NCBI RefSeq assembly: GCF_012273895.1 | Contig: NC_052102.1 | Coordinates: 10,534,002 to 10,598,001 of the forward strand | Origin: Zerene cesonia | Taxonomy: Eukaryota; Arthropoda; Insecta; Lepidoptera; Pieridae | DNA: 64,000 nt | Direction: 5' to 3' | Shown here: one piece after another, positions 11,663-25,800 of the stretch | Numbering within the stretch: position 1 is the first letter of the stretch | How the letters are laid out: each line of letters begins with the position of its first letter | Notes under the pieces: generated by a model | What the model saw: the letters and a program-made list of their open reading frames with translations, nothing else | Database searches by the model: none | Told to the model about the DNA's origin: nothing | Position numbers and translations under genes: made by a program

Positions 11663-13539
11663 ATATATTGTAAATTATTTTTTTAAGCTATTTAATACTC
11701 AAAACATTCTCTGTTAGAAATTCGTATATTCTCTTTGTTGTGGTTTTCAGTCATTATTTATTATTATTTTTTAGAATAGTAGACTTCTCATATATATTTA
11801 CATGACATATTTATAGTAACTTTAGTCCAATTTATCTTTTATATATTAATAATTAAATACCAACGAACAGCAAGCGGCCAATTAATGTTCTAATCTAATT
11901 TTTAGATCGTATTTTGTAAAAGTATTTTCTCTTTAGTTAAGGTATATATGTATACCATATCCCCAACATGACTGCATGTACATTGTTTTAGTTAAAAATG
12001 CAAATTAAATCGGACTAATATTAAATCACTTACAATTTAAATTTAATAAGTATTTCTATTTACTAGATGAAGAAATGATAGGTAAATAATAATCATTATA
12101 TTCAGTATAAAACAAATCGTGAAGCCATAGACTTCCTTTTGCGAAATTTGTGTCATATTTTTATCTCTGTAGTTTACCACCAGCAGTTAGTTTTCTGGTT
12201 TAATTAATGCACTATATTACTTTGGAATTTTGGATGTATTTTTACAAGTATTTTGTAATCATTTTACCTGCTTAGTATCAAGCGAATTGAGGGCCAAAGT
12301 GCAAATGAGTACACGGCCGCAATTTACGTTTTGTTTGAATGAGTTCTGTAGAACTCTCTAGAATCTGTAGACTAGAGTAGATTATTTTTAATTACACAAA
12401 TATGCAAGGAGGCGCGTTTGCACTGTTTCCGATTTATTTGGTTGTTATTTCAATATAAAATATTATTTATTTGTAAAAAAATTAAAAATATCAATACCTA
12501 TTTAATGAAAAATGTGTAGAGCTACCAATGAAGGAAGTCGCATTTTGTAGCAGTAATTGTATATTTCGAGCTTTTTTTTTGTATAACACAAAAAAATCTT
12601 TGAAATGACTTAAAATAAATATTTCAGAACTGTTTACTATACCTACTTAAAATTTTACACTGTAACACATTTTTCATTCGATTATATTTTACACCAGGTT
12701 TGAGGTCACATTTTGTATACAAAACTATTAATCTTGTAGTATTGCATTGTTACGAAAAATATTCAAAGATGTAAGCCTTCGAAGTTAAAAAGCTACCTAA
12801 TGCTTTTCGTACCTAGTTGTACAACATTTAGTGTAGTGTTACACATGATGTATCAATGTATCGATTTTACATACATTATATTTTATCGTTGTTAACTTAT
12901 TAAAATATCTTGAATGTAACGGTTTTATTATTTTTGTGTCTCTTAGATCGACTCTGCCCATAGCTATTTGAAAATAAACTTTGTAAAGCCAACTAAAAAG
13001 TCAATGGTCAGACAAAATATAAAAAGCAATTAATAGAATTCATATTGTACTAACTTGCAAGTGCTATCAATATATCAGGGATTGGAGTGGCATATCCTCT
13101 CGGTATTAAAAGGTGAATTCTATACAAAATATGAATGTAGAATATGGAAAGTAATATTAATATTATTAAAAAAAAATATTGTCTTAATTAACAAATAGTA
13201 AATGTTTAATATATTATTATTCTATTATATTTTTATAGCCAATATTTTAAATAATGCCGCCTGGTCTACGCACGTCACGACATTCGATTCAGATTTTGTC
13301 CGTTCGGGCTGCAGACTTAAAAGACCTGTAATAGATGGCGCCTTAATAAAAATACATAGTTAAAAGGTTTATTTTCTTGACATCAATATTATTTTTTATC
13401 AGATTTATTTTAAATCACGGTAATGTTAAATATATTATGAAAAAAAAACAAATATGTATTACCTTGTTGTATTGTCTATGGCCTCGGATGCAGCTTCCTA
13501 GATCATGGGTCGATAAAAAAAGGAAAGTTAGCGGCAAAT
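11663..13539 (+). other. OCRL 3' UTR and intergenic DNA
   Basis: This is AT-rich DNA without coding potential. Canonical AATAAA occurs near 12614 and 12973, either of which could end the OCRL transcript. No recognisable transposon was seen. Confidence 0.45.
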
Positions 13540-13844
13540 TCGATTGTAGCCAATCGCGTCAGTGCGTTCATCCGTTATGTCACTAGATGTCAGGGAACTG
13601 CAATCAAATACAAAACATTGTTTTCGTTTTCAATCTGCAACAAAGTATTTCAGTACCTCATATCCTGTCTCTCTTCGATTCAAATTCGATTCATAACTGT
13701 TTAACGGGTAAAGGAGTTATATTAAAAACTTGCTTCGTCTTGAGTTGTTACTAGAATTTGTTCAGCATCAGTGACAGGCGCACGCACAAAGGATAAACCT
13801 ATTTTAATTCCTGTTTTTGTGTTTTCTTGCCGTTAGCTAAAACC
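13540..13844 (+). promoter_or_regulatory. Candidate distal stathmin promoter (P1) and 5' UTR
   Basis: This lies directly upstream of the MEVETK start exon. It has a GTAGCCAATCGCG block (inverted-CCAAT type) near 13544 and two arthropod-initiator-like TCAG sites (near 13762 and 13768). GGATAA at 13791-13796 sits 27 nt from the first initiator A and resembles a DPE in five of six positions. The transcription start is inferred, not shown. Confidence 0.4.
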
Positions 13845-16800
13845 ATGGAAGTTGAAACGAAATGTAAGTAAATATATTTTCTTTTTTCTTTCTGTTTTTG
13901 AATAAAAAAAACAATTGTAGTTATTTTCTCTTAACTCATATAAATATTATAATATTAAATAGTAGTATATAATTTATTATAAAATTAATTTACAACTATT
14001 GCGTATAGTTCCCTCGGCTTTCAATTTTGTTCCCGAGAGATTTTTATTGTATTACTAAAATTTAATATATATTATTTCATAATGGCGTATAAATTTTTTT
14101 TATTGTAGCGATCTCGTATCTTTCGAACTTTCTTCTTATTTGGGGGTATACAATAATTATTAATTAATTAAAAAAAAACACCCATAGTTCTTACTTCTTT
14201 ATTCTTTTTTTTTAATTTTGTTTCCGAAAAGGAAGTTGGCGATAATCTTAAATATTTTCAAATTCATTCGAAATTACTTTTAAATAACTGTTTAGCAATT
14301 AGCATTACAACAGACTATTCGGAGACCATTAAGTTCAATAAACAAATAATTTTCGACCGTCTTCAAAGACTAGGAGATTAGTTCGACTGTTTTTTTATTT
14401 ATTTTTTTTTTTGTTAGCTCAGAAGTTTTATTTATTTGAAAGCCTTGTCTAGTTACGACAACTTGACTTACATTCTTATTAAGAAGAGTTATACTACAAA
14501 CTGTTCAAAACCAAGTTAAAAGTTAGTAGTTGAGTTATTTTTTTATCTCATTGTAGCTCGTAAATACTTTCTCACATATTCTTTTCGGACATTACTGTAG
14601 TTGTAACTTTTGGTTTAGATAACATATAGTACCTACCTACCTATATCCAACTTAAAATGCGTTTAATCCTTATAATAATTAACACATTGAATTGCACTTT
14701 TATTGACTTTCGAATTAACATTAAATGTAACGAATTGCCCAGTTCCGCTATTTCGGATTTTCAAGATAGATGTCGTATATACTTCATAAATTGTGTAGAT
14801 ACTGAATAATTAATTCAATATTTTTGGGTAAATCGACCTTTTATTAACGTTCCATTTGATCGGGCGTCCTCAAACTAGGTACTCCTACATGTATGTAGAT
14901 TAAATTTCCTCAATAGGTACCTATAGGCTGTAGTCACGGTTTTAATCCCACAGGATTTCCTATGTGTTTATCGCCATCGCAATCTAGGGGATGAACTGAG
15001 CATAATCATTATGGGATAATGGCGTTGTAAACGTCATTAAGCTGCTTCAGCATACACCATAATATATTTACAAAGAGTTCTAGTGATACATGTGTTATAG
15101 GGACTTTTTTTTACCTACGTTACGTTATTAAAAAATAAAGTCTTTCATATACATAGTTTTACTTAGATTTCTATACATTTCTCGTGTGCACAACTCAATA
15201 CAAGTGCGCTAATCTCGAATTACGCCGTATTTTTTAATTTATTTGCACATCACAAAGTAATCTTTCTAGTGTAGATGCTCTGTGTATATAAAAATTCAAA
15301 TCCCACCGGCTGAATTGGCGACTTGTTTAAACTATTTTAAAGAAAGAAAAGTTTAAAGAAAATTTTGCAAATTACTTAGTCTTTTACATAATGAAAGAAG
15401 AGCATCAATCGTGTCCGTCGTTTTTTTAAACCATTTATACAATATACGTCACATATAACTGTAATATGCTAAGAAATTAAGACCATGACCATAGTCTGTC
15501 CGACCACGATTTTAAAATGAACAAATCGAGTTTTAAATCCGTTAATAAATCTAAAATAACCAAGATTACTTGGATTACAAACTTTTACGTCTGTATTTAA
15601 ACGCAATAAAACATCGATATTCTCCAATGCGTCTGCAGAAACGCCAATACTGTTTCGGTTATTCATAAGATGTATAGTTAATACTGCCGTTACGACGGTT
15701 AAACGGGTTTCTTTAATTTAAACGCAATGACTAATAATTTGTGTGTTTGCGCGTGTGTCATCTGCCCACACTACGCTCTTTATCTACATTATTGCATTCA
15801 CTTTTCTTTGTTCCTTTAACAACCCGATTATCTGAATCGTCTTAGTTTATTTGCCTCGTTAAGGAAATTATGTGTAAAAAAAATGATTTTAAAAAGCTAG
15901 CTTTTTCACTAGCCCTTTTCAAAGTGGAGTTATTCTCCATCCCCATTTTAACTTCATCAAGTTTGATACATAGAAAAATCTATTAAAATTGTTAAAATAC
16001 AAATGTTTCTGAATTCAAGTTAGTAGGTTTTAAAATGTCTTAAATATTCATAGAGCGTACAAAAATGAAATTAGATTTTTTTTCAACTCCGATATAATAG
16101 GCATTTACACAAGTGAAATTATTCAAAATGTGGTCAGAGGTCTTGTAGAACTTAATAAGTGAACTAGTCTTTCTTCTTTTCAAAGAAACCTTTATGTTAA
16201 ATCAAGCATGTGCGATGTATTCCATACAAAAGTCGTTTTTTTGTACCCACTAACAACGATTCACAATACTATATAATTAGTATTAAAAGTAACGCGATAC
16301 ATATATGGGTAGGTATCTACTTTCAAATCTTTTGTGTATGTAGTTATCTTTCAGCAATGCCATATACGGCGGTTAATGCTAATCTAAACGCATAATATTT
16401 CTCTATCAATAACTGGATATATATTCCATTATAGAGAGTCTGCTAACTAGCATCATTATTCGGATTTCGGAGCAAGCTTTTGTAGAAATGGAGCTAGGTG
16501 GGTCTGTCAAAGCTCTCTTGACCGATATAAAGTCGTGATATTTTCATCGTCATTTAACATGCATTAAAAAATTCCGTTACATCAAATAGTAGGTACGTAA
16601 ATCGGTTATGAGGATCGACGGTTGAAAACAAGGACAGTGACTCACGCGCATCTCTTCCGCGCCCGCAACGACGTTCTATATTTGAAATGTTTACCTTTTA
16701 AGGAATACGACGGTTGGTGCCCTTGAGTTTGAAAATGTTAACGTATTATAGCCTTTGTTTATCTTTTAGGTAACTTGTGGTTTGCATTTGTTTGTTTTGT

Positions 16801-19800
16801 TGCGTCTCTTAAAGGTTGTTAAAAACATGGAATAGGTATTCAGATTTCGTCGAAATATACAAACGTTTGCCCTCGTTAAAGATTATCATCACTTGAATTA
16901 ATTTCTAGCGTTGATTCTTACAAAAATATGAACAAAACAATAAATCTAAACACGTTTGTCATATAAAAAATATATTATCCATTGCAAAAGATTATAACTC
17001 GTTTCTAAGCTTCCACGGAACTTTCCCATGGTATGTAACGACTTCCAATAAGTAAAGGTAATTTCATATAAAAATAATGCAACTAGTACTCGATAAATAG
17101 ACTAGGTACTCGAGTTGCTAAATGCGTTAAACTCCAACGCTTGGATTCGCTATAGGCTTTCATTGTCCGTGAGCAATGACCCGCGACGAAGCTTTTATTT
17201 CCACGGGCTATTGAAACCGCAATGTTGGTGTGGAATCTTTTAAATTCATAGAAATTTCTGGAATATTTGGAAAAGTTGGTAATCTTGGAAAAGTCTAAAA
17301 AAGATAGATGAAATATTTATTTCCCTTATCGTAGTAACCCAACCCAAGAAGTATTATATAAGGATGAAAGGTTGTGGTTTTTCTAAATTGATGATGTAAA
17401 GAAAATATTTAAACATTTCTGACCTCAAATTGAGTTTATGTAGCTTGCAGGTAACTTTGATGGTATTGTTTTAATTTTAATTGAATAGGTTATAGGATGT
17501 GTCTATTTATGCCAGAGGGCATGGATACTATCTTCACTGCTAGAATAATATTGTTTGAAGTACATCGTGTTATTCTAATGTCCGGGTGTTCGTAATATAT
17601 TTACGTAGTGCGGTAGTATATGCCTCGCTTCAGACTTAACAACTTTGTATGTGACGCTAACTTATCGGCTCAGCGCGGCTTAAATTATACTGTGGATAGT
17701 ATTTCTAAAGGCTAGACAGACTTATGTTTTAACAGTCAATTAAAGTTTCTTTCCTCAGTTCAGGCTAATCAGGCTTCGTTTAAAGAAAGAATCGCTTAAG
17801 AAAACCTCGAAGTAATTGTCGGCAAAAGCATTAACAAGGCCACGGATTTCTTGAACGATTTGAAAACGAACGAAGTTACGCTTCAAACGGCCCAATTAAC
17901 CGGAGAAATTGCATCGCCTCGATTGTATTAAAACAGTTAAACCAGGGTAATATTTTTCCTCAGTAAAAATAAAGGGTTGAAATGAGAGATATTAGGTTCG
18001 TTTGCTGCTGGTTTTCTTTAGGGGTGTTTATACATGGTAATGGTAAAAGAGGAATGTTATGTTTTGGTTATAATTTCCCTTCCCAAATTTCATAGATAAA
18101 CAAGGCATAATCTTATTTAAAATGAATCATCTCTTGATGTAGTTAGAATCAAGTTGCCATCTATTTGTGAATACGAGCATAATTATATATGCATAATATG
18201 AGCATAATTTTTTAACATCTATCACAATTCCATTACTTACATCAAGTTTTGTTCGTAGCATATCATAAATAGTTGAAGACCCGTACGATGACTCACATAT
18301 TGGGTTTTCGAGTAATGAAGTCGTGAAAAGCGTATGGAGCGATTCGTATGTTTGTGAAACACCCGTTGGTTTGTGTCCGACCCCACTCCGCCCCCGACAC
18401 TCATTACCGTCACAATAGCAGTCGTATACACTGAAAATATTAAGCATTGTACTTTTTCATTCGCGTAAAAAAGGCATTCCATTCCATTATATATTGTAAT
18501 AATAATTATGAGATGAAATATTGATTGCAACTTTTGTTTACATCCATTAACGTGATCAAATGCATCAGTGATAGTAGGTCATTAATGGAGTATTATGCAC
18601 ACGTGCATTGCTCTTTATTTTTAATTATTCGAATGTACAGTTTCATAATTTCTGTATACTATTATTTACTTTTTTCTTCTTTATATATAACCACTAGCTG
18701 CACCCGGCAAACGCTGTTTTGCCTTACTCTTATCCTTTAGGGGTATGAAAAATAGATGTTGGCTGATTCTCACTCATACCCAATATGCACATAAAATTTC
18801 ATAAGAATCGGTCCAGCCGTTTCGGAGGAGTTTGGCAACGAAAACTGTGACACGAGAATTTTATATATTAAGATTAACCATAACCACACTTCATCCTATT
18901 TGGACCTTTTTTTGTTTTTCACCCGCGTAAGTCCGTCTCCCGTAGGAATATCGGGATAAAATGTTGCTTATATATTATTCCAGTTGTCCAGCTGTCTACG
19001 TACCAAATTCCATTGCAATCCTTTCAGTAGTTTTTGCGTGAAAGAGTAACAAACACACACATCCTTACAAACTTTCGCATTTATAATATTAATAGGATAG
19101 GATAGTAGGAGTAGAATAGGATTGATTAAGAAACAAACTAATGCTTGTTTTTTAATCAAAAAAACAAAGTTACACATCTTGAAATAAGATTCAGGTGAAG
19201 AAAAAATGAATGCTCCGAAATAATAATATGAAATTTTTTCATGGTGCAAGAAAATTTCTAATATAACTGAAGTATTTTAATGATAATGGCAGTTGTGCCA
19301 AAATTATTATGGTGGTCATTTTCGTACCGCCCAAATACCATAAAAATATTTTAATCGACGACGCTCTTAAATTTTATTACCTGATAAATTTAAGTGTCGA
19401 GTCTATTGCATTTTGCTGTTGAGTTTCTTTAGAGTATTTGCTATATAACATTAATTTATTCTTAATGAACTTGAAACTCGGCCATAAGGTTCCACATGAA
19501 CTATTCCGAATTTAATTTTTTGCCAAATGACTCGTATTGTTCGAGATCCAGAATAACTGATCACGTCCTCCTACACTGCTTTCTTCGTATTATTACAAAC
19601 CGAATCGCTTTCGCGTACATGTTTCGCGAATTTGATAATTACTGTCGCACTGTCTCTGCCCATACAAGGAGAGACGTGGGCGAGTCAAGCCTACGCATGC
19701 TTTTTGAATAGCTTGCAGTAGATGGTGCGGGAACAAGAAGTTATATTGGAGAAATACTTGTTTTTATGTGGATCATAAAGCTATCGAAGTGTGGTGATAA

Positions 19801-22800
19801 AGTCCTGATGTTTTTTTATTACCAATTTGTATTTAAACCAGTTATCTGCAGTTATTCATATTGTAAGTTTATTTTTAACTAGACGAAGGCTCCCGGTTCC
19901 GCTCGGATATAAAGGCTCCTTTTTAATCGGGATTAAAAGTCAATATCAGCCAAGTCAGTTGTCACTAGGTATACCAAAATTCATCAAAATCCGTTCCTAA
20001 GATTCAGCGTGATTGACGGACAAACATCCAAACAAACTAATTTTTACTTATTAGTGTGATGTTCGAAAGAGAGAGTGGGAATTTTAAAGCAGTGAATTTG
20101 TATACGTACTGGTTAAATTTATATACAACACCGGTTCATTTTGTACATATTGATGCTTTATTATATACTTAAATTATTGTGATTCTAATTCAGGAATTAC
20201 TTATACGAAATGGAAGTGATTATGAGAAAAAATACCTGAATTATGAGGAGGTTATAAAGATTCATCGCTCATTTAAAATAACGTTATTCTTTGTTTGTTT
20301 GGACACTAGGATATAAACTCATAATTCTGCATTAAATTAATTACACCCCGAAAATGTTGCTAAGTTGCAAATCTTAATCAAGCCCAGTGCGGAAGCCAAG
20401 GTGGCAAATAAGTTTAAAAGCAAAAACATGCTATTTAACTGTGCACTTGTCGCGGGCAATGTTTGGGAGAGTGCTTTCAGCTCGTCCGAGAGCTCGTTTG
20501 ACGACATTACGGCGACGACTGCACGAACATTTTTCCAACCAAAACGAGCTTTAATTTTTCATAAGATGTAAGTAGGGTTTAACTAGGTTTGTTGTTGTTT
20601 CTGGTTTTGTACTTATTGTTACGGTACAGCGACTGTTTGAAACGATTCGTCGTTTAATCGCCGAATAATTAGATTTTGCATCAATATTTATAAACAGCGT
20701 GTGTTAACAAGAATCGAAACATATGACCAATTTTAGTATTATTTACGTTCTTCCACGTAAGCAACGAATTGTTACTTATAACTAACTTCAGATTACAGGT
20801 GTAAGTATGTATGTATATGATTCTATTAATTTTAAATCCATCTATTCACGTTTTGATCGAAACAGCGTAGTTGCAAATAAGCTCGGGGTCATTAAACCTG
20901 CACAGTTTTGCGGTGTGCCGATGCTACTGCCGAACACATGCACATCGCTGTAATTGTGTGCGGACGATCGCCTTGTCTATAGTATTATAGATACGTTATT
21001 GATGCAGGAGTATTCCGCACTGACTCATATTTCGATCTACATAATTATGGATATTAAAAACTAGATGAACTTTTTACACATTTAAGTGATAATAATTTTG
21101 CTTCATATTGTTTCTTGTTGATTATAATTAACTATCACGACATAGTATTTTTTTTCCTGTATTGTTAGGGTTGCCTGGTAGAGATCGCTACCTAGCGATA
21201 AGGCCGCCTTTTGCGAATTTAATTTAAGATTTTAGTATGCCTAAATATATATAAAGAAATTTCATTCGTTCATTCATTCATTCATAGTATAAAACAAAGT
21301 CGCTTTCTCCGTCCCTATGTTGCTATGAGTTTTTTGTTTAATAGACTTGTTCAAGAGGAAGGTTTATATATATGATGAAGGTTAATATCTATTTAACTAC
21401 TCCTAATTAAAGCGTGCGAAGCCGCGTGAAGATCTTATAAATGTACATAAAAAATATTACAGAACCCATAGACAGTTCTCACAACCTTGAGAATGTTATG
21501 TCGCAATATAAAGGGATCAAATTAATAATAAGTACGTGGTTATCACAAGTCAAAGCGTCATTAGTCACAAACACAACTTGATTCACGTCTGCTCTTTGAC
21601 CAAAGTAAACTAGCATCATGCGTAAATACAGTTCAGAATTCAGTGTGTCGCTACCAGCTTTGAGCATTCATAATGAACTACTGAAAGATACTGTAACTGA
21701 GTATCGTTGGCTGTTTCATTACAAAATATAGACATCTGATAAATTCAGTTTGAAAACAAGCGAAAAAAGAACATTTTGTAGGGATTCAATTATTCATATG
21801 ATACGAAATTGTAAAAGTCAAACACTTGGAAGTGGGTTGAGTCTAATTAGAATAGGTTATTTGATTTTTCGAGTTTTAATTGATTTCTCCTAGTACTCTG
21901 ATAGATAAATTGTTTTCTTTTCATCTATTTGTGTTGCTCTAGAGTTATATTGTTTGACATTTGTTCGTCCTCAAAAATTTATCAAATCATTTCGGTTCTT
22001 AACTTAAGAGAGCAAGTGTATTAAATTAAGAATTGAAATCACATTAACGCCATTAAAAATGGTACTTCGAACAAATTCATGTTACTGCGGATTTAGTTCA
22101 GCAAAGCTTGTCACCACCGTTGCTTTGAGCATTTATAATGAGACCCTGAAAGGCGCACTAACGAAGTGACGGTGTGCAATGCTATTCGCGATCAGTTGAT
22201 TAAAATCTGGAATGTGTTAGAATCGTGCGACGGGGAAATTATAAACGTTTGACTAATATTTCTGTTGAAGGTTAAAATCTCCTCGCGTTAATGAGCACAT
22301 GTACTTTACGAACTTTCTAGAGTTTCTAGATCAGATTAGCGACCGTCACCTCCGCTAGGAACGAATAAGTAACGAGGAATAGTATGTAACTTCATTACAG
22401 GTGACGATTTTCTCGACTCGATATCATTTCGAGAATGATGCTCAATTTCTCTGTTTTATATTTATTTTTTTATGTTATAGAAAGGCAAAGAACAGACGCA
22501 TTGCCTGGTGGTAAGCAAATTGCGTCGCACAGAGACGTCTATAAAATAAATTGCCAATGTAAATACATACATCTTTTTAATTCACAAGGTGCCCATCACA
22601 CCTGCATTAAAATGTGTAGGTCACTCACACAGATTGATGCAAACCGCAGAATATAATGGATGTTCTTTATTTCGATCGATCGATCTAGAAGCTATTACGC
22701 AAAAAGCGCTCTTCTTAACAACTTAAAGTTAATCGCTAGGGGACATAGTTACAGTTGCCTGTAGTCTGTACCTACCCTCGCGTTTCGCTAACTTGATTAC

Positions 22801-25800
22801 GACTGCTGAGGCCGACTTAATGAAATAGAGTGGACCAGTTCCCTTTGAGATTAGATATTGTATTATCGAGCAGTTACTGATTTAACTATTTAAATCAGTA
22901 ACTGCTCGATAATATTTAGATTTCCTATCTACCAACACTGGTAAAAGCGTAATTTTGATTTGTTTTCTGGAAATAGCAGAAGAAACGAGGAAATAAAATA
23001 TTGCTTTTACAATGTATGATCGCGTAATATACGTGTAACGTAGAATCATCTTTTATTTTTTTTTATGGCAGAGCAAGCAAAGGAGCAGGTGGGCCACCTG
23101 ATGTTAAGTGTTCACCACCGCCCATAAACACTTGCAACACTAGAGTTACAAGTGCTTAATAACATAATATAAAAACATAACATAAATAGATGATTATTAG
23201 CACATACTTTTTATTTTTTTTTCATATTTCTTTATTGCAATTAAAAATTTGTGCAGCGCATTGACCCTCTCCCCAACGACACGAATATAAGAACAAAACA
23301 CGACATAATCGGAATAGATAGATCGGTTTGCACAAAACGGTCATAACAAAAAGCGTATCTCTGGTTTCTCGTCTCACTCTTGTATTGTTTTTGTCTGAGT
23401 ATTTTCAGCGACAAACGGTATTTTCGCCACGCAATGGGGAACCAAAGTTCTTCAATCGTTAATAATAATTACTAACGGACAAAACAATTGCTTGTTAACA
23501 AAGTAATTCGCAAATTATTTCAAAGACTGTTAGTGTGATTGGCCAATTTATGGCAATTGAATCGAAAGTAAGATTTGCGAAAATTGCTAGCTGCCAAGCT
23601 GGTTGGCACAAATATAGAAATTTATATCGTAGAATAGATAAGAAAGATATTGTTCTAGTTTTTTGTTTAATTGTCTAGCTAGTAGCTACATCACGTGGCC
23701 TACATTTAAACAAAACAAAAGAAAACGATGTCCAATTTCTTTGTAAAATAAGATACTGTTATAAATCTATGAAGTTATTAGTGCATATCCAATATTAATC
23801 TAACAAACGATGTCAAATTGTATCCTAACGATTATGTGAGTAAACTGATATTTCATTTATTGAACGAACAAAAATTCTAAAATATTTTTTAAGAAATTTA
23901 AAAAAGATAGTATCTACTTTTCTTTAATTAATCGCACACTATAACTATTATTTAGATCTTTTTATAGTTTTGATGTCGTGTCAATTGAAATATATACTAC
24001 TAGCTGCGTCCCGCGTAAGTCCGTGTCCTGTCGGAATATCGGCATAAAAAGTTGCCTATATGTTATTCCAGTTGTCCAAATTTCAACGCATCAAATTTCA
24101 TATCAACCGGTTCAATAGTTTTTGCGTGAAAGAGCAACAAACACACATCCTTACGAACTTTCGCATTTATAATATTAGTAGGATTATAGTAGGACTAGCT
24201 GCGCCCCGCGGTTTCACCCGCGTAAGTCCGTATCCCTTAGGAATATCGGAATAAAAAGTTGCCTATATGTTATTCCACTTGTCCAGCTATCAACGTACCA
24301 AATTTCATTGCAACCGGTTCAGTAGTTTTTGCGTGAAATAGCAACAAACACACACATCCTTACAAACTTTCGCATTTATAATATTAGTAGGATTAGTAGT
24401 AGGTAGTAGGATAGTAGGATGATTTGACGCTAGTACATATTTACTGTTATTATTTTTTTTTTTATTTAAAACCTATGTGTCTAGATAAACGCATATGATT
24501 GTAGCGGCCACAAGGGGCATCGGTGTCGTTAATGTCATCCGATGATTAATAGTGGATAGGACAATTCCTCATTGCAAAAGGTTAATGCACTAGCGAACGG
24601 ATAATTTAATATTGTTATTTAAGTAATTACTGGGAAATCATTTGCATTAAATACCTTATTCTTATGGGATGGTTCAGCCAAATTATAATCTTCAAGTACC
24701 TATATTGTTTGCCCAAAATCTATGTTAGTGACACAAGTGGCGTTAGCGATATCATATATGACTTCTTGATGTATATCCACGTCGTTATCATAAAATTAAG
24801 TCGTACCGAGTTATCTTATGATCTCGCCGCATTTGTTAAAGCCAAATTTGAAGAAATAGAAATCCTGGCAAGTAGCAAATGTAATACTTTCGTCCGGCCG
24901 TTTGGTAAAGTTATTGTGCTGAATAGTTGCTGTTTCCCAGTTCAATATTGCTAAAGTTTTTGGACTCGACCCAACCCTGCAAACAGTAGAATCATTGTCC
25001 ATGGAATATGAATCTTATATCGTAATGCTTATTGTATCCTTCCTTAGCTTTGTAGGAGATATCTTTTCCGAAAATAAATGGCCTAAAGAAAATTTCAATA
25101 AATCTTTTTTGAATATAGGATATGTTGGATATGAATATATTCGTAAGTAACGAGGGCTAAGCATCTTAGATTACTCTGTAGTGTAGGTGATATATAATTA
25201 ATACATATTCCTTTGTTTCGAATAAGCTTGTTTATTTTTTCGTAAATAATGAAAGTATACCCAGTAAAAGTAGGTTGTAATGAAGATGACACCAGCACGT
25301 AATAAACTTTATTTCAACTACTGCGGAAAGTTAGCAATTCACCACTATAAGGTTTCATTCTCATATTTCGTTAACTAACCCGACGTATTGTGGTTTTTGG
25401 CTTCCGACCCTGATCTGATCCAATTTGCTATCGACCGGAGTTAGAAAGTACTCAGTTGGTGCGTATCAAGCCGAAAGTTAGGTCTAATAATGCCCTGCTT
25501 CCCAAAGAACCCAATTATAAAGGTTAGCAATGATGTGACCTCCATCATTTGGGACGGCCCGGATGATGAACATCTACCTCCAGGTAAATGCTATACGTTT
25601 TACTTGTTTTTCTTCCTATTGATCTTCTTTTAAATTTTTGGATGTGAGGTTAAATTTTAAAAGTGGTGTGAGCGCTGGATCTTTATCTTCTATAAATGTT
25701 TATTTGTATCGTCTCGTTTGTAGAGTAAGTATGGTAGATTCTGTTCATTTAACTTCATATAGTCTATTTATTCTTATAGTTCTAGAATAAGTTATACGTA

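Larger units (their letters stand above)
13864..25489 (+). other. Stathmin intron 1, first part
   Basis: Intronic DNA, AT-rich, with the separately listed Helitron-like and SINE-like insertions. A somewhat GC-richer block at 20360-20560 shows no convincing exon. An ATTC microsatellite lies at about 21262-21285. Confidence 0.6.

Noticed and set aside
20365..20571. GC-richer open stretch with Ser-rich residues
   Set aside because: No ATG, no matching splice sites for stathmin phase 1, no family recognised.
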